Positions 15,349 through 21,911 of a DNA stretch of 21,911 bases are shown in pieces. Source of the DNA: Actinomycetes bacterium (lineage in GTDB: Bacteria > Actinomycetota > Actinomycetes > Actinomycetales > Cellulomonadaceae). The first letter of the stretch is position 1. Every line of letters begins with the position of its first letter. The stretch lies in the NCBI GenBank assembly GCA_023432565.1, contig JAEYUL010000067.1, positions 1-21,911 of the forward strand, read 5' to 3'. The position numbers were made by a program, and so were the translations under genes. Below the pieces are notes generated by a model. It had not been told where the DNA came from and ran no database searches. It saw only the letters and a program-made list of their open reading frames with translations.

Positions 15349-16647
15349 CTAGGCCTTGGCGGCAGCGTCGTTGACGGCCTGCACGACGCCGGCGGCGTCA
15401 CGCTTGCCGGCAAGCAGGTCGACGATCGCCACGTTGAGCGCGTTGCCGACGTTCTGGCCGTAGACGGTGTCGAGCCACTGGGAGACGAACGGCGCGGCGT
15501 TGTACGCCTCGAGAACGCTCTTCAGGTACGGCTCGGTGATGATCTTCTGCGACTCGGTGTTGACCGTCGGCGCGTTGAAGGCCTTGTAGTAGCCCTCCTG
15601 GACAGGCGTGGTGGCGATGTAGTTCAGGAACGCGGCGCACGCCTCCTTCGGAGCCTTCGCCGAGCAGCTGTAGCCGTCGACGCCACCGAGGATCGAGCCG
15701 GGCTCACCCTGACCGCCCGGGACCTCCGGGAACGGGAACCAGCCGAGGTCCGGCAGCGGCTTCTCGTCCGGCGTGAGCGAGGCGATGACACCCGGGTTCC
15801 AGGCGCCCATGAGCTCCATGCCGGCCTTGTGGTTCGCCAGCAGACCAGCCGACGAGCCGGCGCCCTGCTGGGCGGAGGTCGTCAGGAAGCCCTGGTTGAA
15901 CGGGTCGGTGGCCGCGAAGTCCTGCAGGTTCTCCGCCGCGTCCAGCCAGCACGGGTCGTCGAACTTCATCGAGTTGGCGGTCGACTCGAGCGTCTCCGGG
16001 CTGCAGGCGCGCAGCGCGAAGAAGTAGTACCAGTGCGCTGCGGGCCAGGCGTCCTTCGCACCGAGGGCGATGGGCGCGACGTCGATGCCCTTGAGCTTGG
16101 TGACCGCGTCGTTGAGGTCGTCGATCGTCTTCGGCGTCTCCGTGATGCCGGCGTCGGCGAAGAGGTCCTGCGAGTACCACAGGCCACCCGGCAGCACGGC
16201 GATGGGCATCGCGTACGTCTTGCCGTCGAGCTCGTTGGCCTTGAAGGAACCTGCGGGGATGAGCTTCTTCGTCTCGTCCGTGATCAGGTCGGTGATGTCC
16301 AGGATCTGGTTGGCCCGGACCATCGCGGCCATCTTGCCGCCACCACGCTGCAGGAAGATGTCGGGCGCGTCACCCGAGTTGAGCGCGGTCTGGAGCTTGC
16401 CGTCCAGGTCCTCGTTCTGGATCGCCTGCACCTTGATGGTGACGTTCGGGTTGGCGTCCATGAACGACGCGACCGTGTCGTCCCAGAAGGCCTTGCCGGG
16501 ACCGGTGGAGGCGTTGTGCCAGAAGGTCATCTCGACCTTCCCGCCGCTCTCGCCGCCGCCGCCGCCGTCGTCGTTGCTGCAGGCCGTGAGGCCGGCGGCA
16601 CACATGAGCATCGCGGTGCCTGCCGCGAGCATGGTCCTCATCTTCAT
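15349..16647 (-). CDS. Sugar ABC transporter substrate-binding lipoprotein
   Basis: A 432-residue extracytoplasmic binding protein (SBP family 1). The signal peptide ends in a lipobox LTAC with lipidated C23, followed by a Gly/Asp/Ser tether. The body opens with KVEMTFWHNASTGPGKAFWDDTV and has the typical PDIFLQRGGG and WDAAENLQDF-like segments. Given two xylanases and a GH43 nearby, xylobiose or arabinoxylo-oligosaccharide is the likely ligand, as for Streptomyces BxlE, but specificity is not readable from sequence. The frame extends to 16833; the ATG at 16647 is chosen for the lipoprotein start and GGAAGG eight bases upstream. Confidence 0.94.
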   Translation of the reverse strand: MKMRTMLAAGTAMLMCAAGLTACSNDDGGGGGESGGKVEMTFWHNASTGPGKAFWDDTVASFMDANPNVTIKVQAIQNEDLDGKLQTALNSGDAPDIFLQRGGGKMAAMVRANQILDITDLITDETKKLIPAGSFKANELDGKTYAMPIAVLPGGLWYSQDLFADAGITETPKTIDDLNDAVTKLKGIDVAPIALGAKDAWPAAHWYYFFALRACSPETLESTANSMKFDDPCWLDAAENLQDFAATDPFNQGFLTTSAQQGAGSSAGLLANHKAGMELMGAWNPGVIASLTPDEKPLPDLGWFPFPEVPGGQGEPGSILGGVDGYSCSAKAPKEACAAFLNYIATTPVQEGYYKAFNAPTVNTESQKIITEPYLKSVLEAYNAAPFVSQWLDTVYGQNVGNALNVAIVDLLAGKRDAAGVVQAVNDAAAKA

Positions 16648-16932
16648 CCGAGCTGCCTTCCTACTCCCCTTTGAGTGATGCAGCCGCGCCCCTGGAGGCG
16701 CGCTGCCGGACCGGCGCGACGAGCGCCCGGTTCCACCACCGCACACCATACGCTCCGCGGAGAGTGCTTCTACATCGGTGGAGAACTGCGTCCGAGCACC
16801 ACCGTGTCTCCCCCTGTGAGCCCTGTCAATCACGGCTGATCACCGTTGGGTCACGGTCTTCCAACAGGTCGGGAACGGCTGTACGAGGTGTCCCTTTCGC
16901 GTCCCGGGCCCGCTCGGAACGTCCGGAATGCC
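16648..16932. other. Intergenic region upstream of the transporter operon
   Basis: About 285 bases between the lacI stop and the binding-protein start. It carries a minus-strand TTGACA (16829-16824), an operator-like palindrome (16750-16765) and a GATGTAGAA stretch about 10 bases upstream of it that could be a -10. No gene is evident. Confidence 0.5.
16750..16765 (-). promoter_or_regulatory. Probable operator of the transporter operon
   Basis: ACGCTCCGCGGAGAGT is symmetric at seven of eight pairs with a perfect CTCCGCGGAG core and a central CG, as LacI-family operators usually have. It lies about 100 bases before the binding-protein start. The LacI gene immediately upstream is the obvious candidate, but its own promoter lacks an obvious copy of this site. 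Confidence 0.55.
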
Positions 16933-17970
16933 TCAGGCGCGCAGCGGTGTGCTCTCGCGCTCGACCAGCCGCAGGTCAGCGACGTGCAGCACCGGCGGAC
17001 GCCTCGGCAGGTCCGGCGACGCGACCTCGTCGAGCCGGCGCAGAAGCAGGTCCACGGCGGTCTCCGCGATCTCACGACGCCCGGGGTCGATGGTCGTCAG
17101 CGAGGGCACCGAGAACCGCGCCTCCTCGACGTCGTCGAAGCCGACGACGGCCACGTCGCGTGGGATCGACAGCCCTCGGACCCCGAGCTCGTACATGGCC
17201 CCGAGCGCCAGCGCGTCGTTGAACGCGACCACGCCGTCGACGTCGACACCCGCGTCGAGCACCGCGGCCATCGCGCGCGCGCCGTTGGCGCGGTGCCACC
17301 CGTCGTCGGCCCAGCCGAGCAGCCGCTCGTCGACCGCCAGTCCGCGGTCCTCGAGCGCCTCGCGATACCCCTGGAAGCGCAGCGTCGCGGAGCCGGCGGT
17401 GGGCGCGTGCAGCATGCCGATCGCCGCGATCCGTCGACGGCCCGCGTCGAGCAGCAGGTCCGCAGCGGCGCGCGCGCCCTCCACGTTGTGCATCGTCACG
17501 TGGTCGACGTGCGTGGAGAAGACCTGCTCGCCGAGCAGGACCACCGGGTAGTCGAGGTTCTCGAGCAGGTGCGCGTCGCTCTGGTCGAGAGCGGCCGGGC
17601 TGAAGATCATGCCGTCGACGAGCCGGCGCCGCGGCTCGCGCAGCGCGGCGAGCTCGCCCTCGCGCGTGAACCCCGTCGGCTCGATCAGCACCTGCACGTC
17701 ACGCCGGCGAGCGGCGGCGAGCACGTCGTCGGCGAGCTCGCCGAAGTAGGGCTGCCCGAGCTCCGGGACCGCGAGCCCGATCAGGCCGCTGCGTCCCGAG
17801 CGCAGGATCCGCGCCGTCACGTTGATCTCGTACCCGAGGTCGTCGACCGCGGCGAGCACGCGCTCACGAGTCGACTCCCGGACGTACGGGTATCCGCTGA
17901 GCACGTTCGAGACCGTCTTCGCTGACACGCCCGCGCGCCGCGCGACGTCGGCCATCGTCGGCACAGCCAT
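16933..17970 (-). CDS. LacI family transcriptional regulator
   Basis: A 345-residue repressor. The N-terminal HTH (TMADVARRAGVSAKTVSNVLSG, about 5-26) and hinge helix (TARILRSGRSGLIGL) are followed by the periplasmic-binding-protein-like sugar domain with VVGFDDVEEARFSVPSLTTI. It is upstream of, and on the same strand as, the transporter operon, so it most likely senses an imported xylo-oligosaccharide or pentose. The ATG at 17970 abuts its AAGGGG; the GTG at 17964 has the better six-base spacing and could be the true start. The frame extends to 18003. Confidence 0.93.
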   Translation of the reverse strand: MAVPTMADVARRAGVSAKTVSNVLSGYPYVRESTRERVLAAVDDLGYEINVTARILRSGRSGLIGLAVPELGQPYFGELADDVLAAARRRDVQVLIEPTGFTREGELAALREPRRRLVDGMIFSPAALDQSDAHLLENLDYPVVLLGEQVFSTHVDHVTMHNVEGARAAADLLLDAGRRRIAAIGMLHAPTAGSATLRFQGYREALEDRGLAVDERLLGWADDGWHRANGARAMAAVLDAGVDVDGVVAFNDALALGAMYELGVRGLSIPRDVAVVGFDDVEEARFSVPSLTTIDPGRREIAETAVDLLLRRLDEVASPDLPRRPPVLHVADLRLVERESTPLRA

Positions 17971-18027
17971 CCCCTTCGCGTCGTCGCACGGCCTTGCGGC
18001 CACCTCACCGGACCGAGCAGCCGCAAT

Positions 18028-18216
18028 CTATCGGACGCGAGCACGGCAGAGGGTGGACGGTGCTCGGGCCGCCGCGCAGGACTCCTCCGCCTGGCGCGGC
18101 GCTGGACCGGGCGGGTCGTCGAGCTCAGGTAGGGCGTCGCGGACCTGGTCGATCGGCTCGGTGCCGTCGAGCTCACCCGCGGTCGGGACGACGAAGGCCG
18201 CGGGTAGACGTGCAGG
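18028..18216 (-). pseudogene. Possible gene remnant (63-codon open frame without start)
   Basis: Between a stop at 18217-18219 and a stop at 18028-18030 the minus strand stays open, with strong G-first and GC-third codon bias. The translation includes LPAAFVVPTAGELDG and EPIDQVRDALPELDD. There is no ATG, GTG or TTG in frame. The bias suggests a decayed gene's tail, but I cannot identify the ancestor. Confidence 0.3.
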
Positions 18217-18318
18217 TCAGCGCGCCCGGACCGTGGACAACCGGGACATCCGGCGCGAGCCGGTCACTACGCTCCCCGGGCGCCGCTCCAGCAGGCGCAC
18301 CCCCCTCAGAGAGAAGAC

Positions 18319-18627
18319 ATGGTCATGGAAACCGCACCCGCCACCGCACCCGCGCAGGACGTCGAGATCGACGAGGACGAGCCGTCGTGGACCGACTTCG
18401 GTCTGCCGCTCGGCCTGTTCGCCCTCGCGATCATCCCCTTCACGCCCCTGTGGGAGCAGATCGCGCAGCCTGACACCACGCGCCGCAAGTACGGCGCGAT
18501 CTCGCGCTTCCTCGCCGACGTCGGCCCGCTCCCGGTGACGCTGGCGTTCGCCGGCCTGGGCGCGCTCATCCTCGTCTGGACTCTCGCGCAGCGGCGTAGG
18601 AGCGCTTCCACGACGACCGAGGACTGA
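18319..18627 (+). CDS. Small membrane protein of unknown function
   Basis: A 102-residue protein with an acidic N-terminus (DVEIDEDEPSW) and two hydrophobic segments (about 28-46 and 70-90), ending basic (QRRRSAS). GAGAGAAG lies just upstream; ATG 18319 and ATG 18325 are both plausible. It is followed by a strong hairpin, so it is a single-gene transcript. I recognise no family. The region 17971-18318 before it holds only the possible remnant and the lacI promoter. Confidence 0.65.
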   Translation: MVMETAPATAPAQDVEIDEDEPSWTDFGLPLGLFALAIIPFTPLWEQIAQPDTTRRKYGAISRFLADVGPLPVTLAFAGLGALILVWTLAQRRRSASTTTED

Positions 18628-18634
18628 CCGTCGT

Positions 18635-18670
18635 GCGCGGGGGTCGGGCCGGACGGCTCGGCCCCCGCGC
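18635..18670 (+). terminator. Hairpin terminator
   Basis: Sixteen-base arms (18635-18650 and 18655-18670) pair with two G-U wobbles and a four-base GGAC loop, eight bases after the small membrane gene. It lacks a U tract. Confidence 0.75.
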
Positions 18671-18762
18671 AGCGTCCGCGTGCATGCCGCCAGCGTCCAG
18701 CGCCCGCACGGGCGGTACGCAGAGGGCAGCACCCTGTCGGGCGTCGTCGAGCACTCTGCGTC

Positions 18763-18776
18763 GCTAATCGATTTGC
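18763..18776. promoter_or_regulatory. LacI-type operator upstream of the GH43 gene
   Basis: GCTAATCGATTTGC is symmetric at six of seven pairs with a central CG. It lies about 100 bases before the GH43 start, where an upstream repressor site would be expected. Confidence 0.5.
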
Positions 18777-18820
18777 GCTCGTCCCGCCCCCCGACCCCCC
18801 GTGCGACAGTCTCCGCAATG

Positions 18821-18842
18821 GCGGTGTGAGCGATAACACCGC
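18821..18842. promoter_or_regulatory. Second operator-like inverted repeat at the GH43 promoter
   Basis: Seven-base arms GCGGTGT and ACACCGC flank an eight-base centre. The core TGTGAGCGATAACA (18825-18838) matches at 12 of 14 positions the TGTTAGCGCTAACA-like operators of actinobacterial LacI-family repressors. It ends about 32 bases before the ATG, so it should lie at the transcription start. Confidence 0.55.
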
Positions 18843-18874
18843 GCCCCCTCAGCCGAAGTACCGGGGAGAAGCTC

Positions 18875-21016
18875 ATGCGCGACGACGACGTCCGCACGTC
18901 CAGCACCACGCTCCACAGCGCCCGGAAGGCCCGGCGCCGCACCGCCCGCGCGGCGGCCCTCCGGAACGCTCGGCACCGCCGGCAGGCCGCGCTCGTCGTC
19001 GCGAGCCTCGCCGTGTCGACGCTCGCCGCCGTGGCGGGCGCGCCCACCGCGAGCGCCGCGAGCATCGACACGTCCGCGACGTACGTGCTGCTCAACCGCA
19101 ACAGCGGCAAGGCGCTCGACGTCGACGGCCTGGCCACGAACGACGGTGCGCGGATCACCCAGTGGTCCCGTAACGACGGCGCCCAGCAGCAGTGGCAGTT
19201 CGTCGACGCGGGCGGCGGCTACTACCTGCTCAAGTCGCGCCTGTCGGGCAAGGTCCTCGACGTGACGGGGCGGTCCACCGCCGACGGCGCGGCCGTGATC
19301 CAGTGGACCCAGAACGGCGGCACCAACCAGCAGCTCGGCGTCCAGGACGTCGACGGGTACGTGCAGCTCATCGCGCGGCACAGCGGCAAGGCGATCGAGG
19401 TGCAGAACGCGTCCACGGCGGACGGCGCGAACGTGGTGCAGTACGCCGACTGGAACGGCACCAACCAGCAGTGGCAGCTGGTGCGGCTCGGCGGCACGAC
19501 GACGCCGCCGCCGCAGACCGGCACGTTCACCAACCCCGTGGTCTGGCAGGACTTCGCCGACGGCGACATCATCCGCGTCGGCGACACCTACTACTACTCC
19601 GCCTCCACGATGCACTACTCCCCCGGGGCGCCGATCCTGCGCTCCTACGACCTGGTCAACTGGGAGTACGCCGGGCACTCGGTGCCGCGCCTCGACTTCG
19701 ACGACGCGGGCTACGACCTGAGCGGCGGCCGCAAGTACGTCAAGGGGATCTGGGCGTCAGCCCTCACGTACCGCCCGAGCAACGCCACGTACTACTGGCT
19801 CGGCTGCGTCGAGTTCAACCGCACGTACGTCTACACCGCCTCCGCGGTGGACGGGACGTGGTCGAAGAAGGCACGCATCAACGGCTGCTACTACGACGCG
19901 GGCCTCCTCGTCGACGACGACGACACGATGTACGTCGCATACGGCAACGGCACGATCGGCGTCGCCCAGCTGAGCGCCGACGGCACCTCCCAGGTGCGCG
20001 CGCAGCAGGTGTTCCAGACGCCGTCGAACGTCGGCACCCTCGAGGGCGCCCGGTTCTACAAGCGCGGCGGCTACTACTACATCTGGCTCACCCGGCCGGC
20101 CAACGGGCAGTACGTCCTGCGCTCACGCTCGCCGTTCGGCCCGTACGAGATGCGCCAGGTGCTGCTCGACCTGCCCGGCCCGATCGCGGGCGGCGGGGTC
20201 CCGCACCAGGGCGGCCTGGTCCAGACGCAGGCCGGCGACTGGTGGTACATGGCCTTCACCGACGCCTACCCGGGCGGCCGCGTGCCCACGCTCGCGCCGA
20301 TCACCTGGACCGGCGACGGCTGGCCCACGCTGCAGACGGTCGACGGCCGCTGGGGCGCCACCTACGCCCGGCCGAACATCACGACGAGCAAGACGGTCGC
20401 CCCGATGACCGGGCGTGACACGTTCGTCGGCCCCACGCTCGGCCACCGGTGGGAGTGGAACCACAACCCGGACACCAGCAGGTTCTCCGTGAGCAACGGG
20501 CTGCGCCTGCAGACCGCCACCGTCACGAACGACCTCTACAACGCGCGCAACACCCTGACCCACCGCATCCAGGGCCCGACGTCCACGGCGACGATCGAGC
20601 TGGACTACTCGAGCATGGCGAACGGTGACCGTGCAGGGCTGGCGATGCTGCGGCAGTCGTCGGCCTGGATCGGGGTGGTCAAGACCAACGGGTCCACGCG
20701 TGTGGTCATGACCGACGGCCTCACGATGAACGGCTCGTGGGCGACCACCGGGACCGGCGTCGAACGCGCGTCGGCCCCCGTGTCCGGCGGCCGCATCTGG
20801 TTGCGCACGTCCGCGGACATCCGTCCGGGCTCCGGCCGGACCGCCACGTTCTCCTACTCGACCGACGGCACCACGTTCGTCCCGCTCGGACCGGCGTTCA
20901 CGCTGAACAACCAGTGGGAGTTCTTCATGGGCTACCGGTTCGGGATCTTCAACTACGCCACGCAGGCGCTCGGCGGGGCCGTCACGGTCCGCAGCTTCGA
21001 CCTCACGACGCCCTGA
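18875..21016 (+). CDS. Secreted CBM13-GH43 arabinofuranosidase/xylosidase-type enzyme
   Basis: A 713-residue secreted glycoside hydrolase. A long basic N-terminus (RKARRRTARAAALR...RHRRQ) leads to a hydrophobic core and an ASA cleavage site near residue 61. Residues about 65-205 are a ricin-type CBM13 repeat with QQQW and NQQW motifs. The GH43 five-bladed propeller covers about 217-520: base D229 (FADGDI), pKa modulator D341 (YYDAGLLVDDD) and acid E390 (GTLEGARFY). A C-terminal beta-sandwich of the beta-xylosidase type completes it. It probably removes arabinose or xylose from arabinoxylan fragments; GH43 subfamily and exact bond are not certain. The start has GGGGAGAAG just upstream. Confidence 0.93.
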   Translation: MRDDDVRTSSTTLHSARKARRRTARAAALRNARHRRQAALVVASLAVSTLAAVAGAPTASAASIDTSATYVLLNRNSGKALDVDGLATNDGARITQWSRNDGAQQQWQFVDAGGGYYLLKSRLSGKVLDVTGRSTADGAAVIQWTQNGGTNQQLGVQDVDGYVQLIARHSGKAIEVQNASTADGANVVQYADWNGTNQQWQLVRLGGTTTPPPQTGTFTNPVVWQDFADGDIIRVGDTYYYSASTMHYSPGAPILRSYDLVNWEYAGHSVPRLDFDDAGYDLSGGRKYVKGIWASALTYRPSNATYYWLGCVEFNRTYVYTASAVDGTWSKKARINGCYYDAGLLVDDDDTMYVAYGNGTIGVAQLSADGTSQVRAQQVFQTPSNVGTLEGARFYKRGGYYYIWLTRPANGQYVLRSRSPFGPYEMRQVLLDLPGPIAGGGVPHQGGLVQTQAGDWWYMAFTDAYPGGRVPTLAPITWTGDGWPTLQTVDGRWGATYARPNITTSKTVAPMTGRDTFVGPTLGHRWEWNHNPDTSRFSVSNGLRLQTATVTNDLYNARNTLTHRIQGPTSTATIELDYSSMANGDRAGLAMLRQSSAWIGVVKTNGSTRVVMTDGLTMNGSWATTGTGVERASAPVSGGRIWLRTSADIRPGSGRTATFSYSTDGTTFVPLGPAFTLNNQWEFFMGYRFGIFNYATQALGGAVTVRSFDLTTP

Positions 21017-21021
21017 CGTCC

Positions 21022-21061
21022 GTCGACGAGGGCGCGCCGTGACGCGCGTGCCCTCGTCGAC
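21022..21061 (+). terminator. GH43 terminator hairpin
   Basis: Sixteen-pair stem (21022-21037 with 21046-21061, one G-U pair) and an eight-base loop begin five bases after the stop. No U tract follows. Confidence 0.8.
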
Positions 21062-21140
21062 CCCTCACCCGGCACACCTGCAGGCACACGTGCCGCCACA
21101 CCGGTCCCCGCGCGCACCGCCCGGGGGCGGGTCCCACGCA

Positions 21141-21159
21141 CCGCACGACCGGCGTGCGG
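21141..21159 (+). promoter_or_regulatory. Hairpin/palindrome before the second xylanase
   Basis: CCGCACG and CGTGCGG form a perfect seven-base inverted repeat with a five-base centre, 23 bases before the ATG. It could be an operator or a leader hairpin. Confidence 0.4.
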
Positions 21160-21182
21160 TCCCCACAGAGAGCGAGTCAGTC

Positions 21183-21911
21183 ATGCGCACCACGCACCAG
21201 CACCAGCACGGATGGCGACGACGAGCAGCGGCGCTGACCGCCGTGACGGGACTGTCCGTGTCCCTGCTCGTCGCGCTGGCCAACCCCGCCCAGGCCGCCT
21301 CGACCCTCGGGGCGTCCGCGGCGGAGAAGGGCCGGTACTTCGGCACGGCGATCGCCGCCGGCCGGCTCAGCGACTCGACGTACTCGTCGATCGCCGCCCG
21401 TGAGTTCTCCATGATCACCGCAGAGAACGAGATGAAGTGGGACGCGACAGAGCCGTCGCAGAACAACTTCAGCTTCAACCGGGGCGACCAGGTCCACAAC
21501 TTCGCCCGCAGCAACGGCGCGCAGGTCCGCGGGCACGCACTCCTGTGGCACGCGCAGATGCCGGGGTGGGCGCAGAACCTGTCCGGCAGCGCGCTGCGCA
21601 GCGCGGCGATCAACCACGTCACGCGGGTCGCGTCGTACTACCGCGGCAAGATCCACTCGTGGGACGTCGTCAACGAGGCGTTCGCCGACGACGGTCGCGG
21701 CAGCCGCCGTGACTCCAGCCTGCAGCGCACCGGCAACGACTGGATCGAGGCCGCGTTCCGCGCCGCCCGTGCCGCCGACCCGGGCGCCAAGCTCTGCTAC
21801 AACGACTACAACACCGACGGCATCAACGCGAAGTCCACGGGCGTCTACAACATGGTCCGCGACTTCAAGTCACGCGGTGTGCCGATCGACTGCGTCGGGT
21901 TCCAGTCGCAC
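21183..21911 (+). CDS. Secreted GH10 endo-beta-1,4-xylanase (3' end outside window)
   Basis: The first 243 residues of a second GH10 xylanase. Residues 1-39 form a signal peptide (WRRRAAALTAV..., AQA cleavage). The catalytic domain begins at about 41 with KGRYFGTAI, the canonical ENEMKWDATEPS, HALLWHAQMPGW, and the acid/base E165 in WDVVNEAF. The nucleophile and any CBM lie beyond the edge. From about residue 130 onward it is nearly the same as the first xylanase, including at DNA level. The first xylanase has ENEMKMDAMQP where this one keeps the usual Trp. Confidence 0.94.
   Translation, partial: MRTTHQHQHGWRRRAAALTAVTGLSVSLLVALANPAQAASTLGASAAEKGRYFGTAIAAGRLSDSTYSSIAAREFSMITAENEMKWDATEPSQNNFSFNRGDQVHNFARSNGAQVRGHALLWHAQMPGWAQNLSGSALRSAAINHVTRVASYYRGKIHSWDVVNEAFADDGRGSRRDSSLQRTGNDWIEAAFRAARAADPGAKLCYNDYNTDGINAKSTGVYNMVRDFKSRGVPIDCVGFQSH

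Noticed and set aside
15337..16674. 445-residue plus-strand frame opposite the binding lipoprotein
   Set aside because: Antisense shadow; the minus strand has a lipobox, ribosome site and SBP signatures.
1..21911. tRNA, rRNA, insertion sequences or prophage genes
   Set aside because: No cloverleaf, rRNA-like stretch, transposase motif or integrase was seen on either strand.

Overview
The window is very GC-rich DNA with almost every codon ending in G or C, many GTG starts, several apparently leaderless genes and GC-rich hairpins without U tracts. Together with the gene content (two secreted GH10 xylanases, one with a CBM2, a GH43 enzyme with a ricin-type CBM13, and a CUT1 sugar transporter without its own ATPase), this points to a plant-polysaccharide-degrading actinobacterium, most likely Cellulomonas or a close relative. 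The genus is inferred from style and content, not from a search.

Layout. 1-2119 (minus): a two-gene membrane-associated module, an SPFH/stomatin-like protein with a C-terminal GYF_2-type domain followed by a TFIIB-type zinc-ribbon protein cut by the window edge. 2469-3815 (plus): a PadR repressor with a strong palindrome at its start, coupled to a HAAS-type six-helix membrane protein. 4016-5675: a small unknown protein, an unknown two-helix membrane protein and a GNAT acetyltransferase. 5844-6835 (plus): two coupled genes that look like an orphan polymorphic-toxin-type nuclease domain and its immunity protein. 6851-9681: a LysR regulator divergent from two aldo/keto reductases. 9768-10169: a RidA-family protein without the usual catalytic arginine.

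10286-21911 is a xylan/arabinoxylan utilisation locus. Its left edge is a secreted GH10-CBM2 xylanase (minus) with an operator-rich upstream region. Next, all on minus, come a DUF3237 protein and an HSL-type esterase/hydrolase (coupled), two CUT1 permeases, a sugar-binding lipoprotein and a LacI-family regulator. Reading outward on plus are a small membrane protein, a secreted CBM13-GH43 arabinofuranosidase/xylosidase-type enzyme and a second GH10 xylanase running off the window. The logic is consistent: secreted xylanases cut the backbone, the GH43 enzyme trims side chains or oligomers, the lipoprotein and permeases import oligosaccharides (the ATPase must come from elsewhere, as with MsiK), the esterase may deacylate, and LacI-type repressors sense the sugars.

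The two xylanases are close paralogues on opposite strands, near-identical at DNA level in their cores. The points most worth a second look are the candidate toxin/immunity pair (5844-6835), the multi-palindrome region upstream of the first xylanase (11714-12026), the different operators in front of the xylan genes, and the arginine-less RidA protein.
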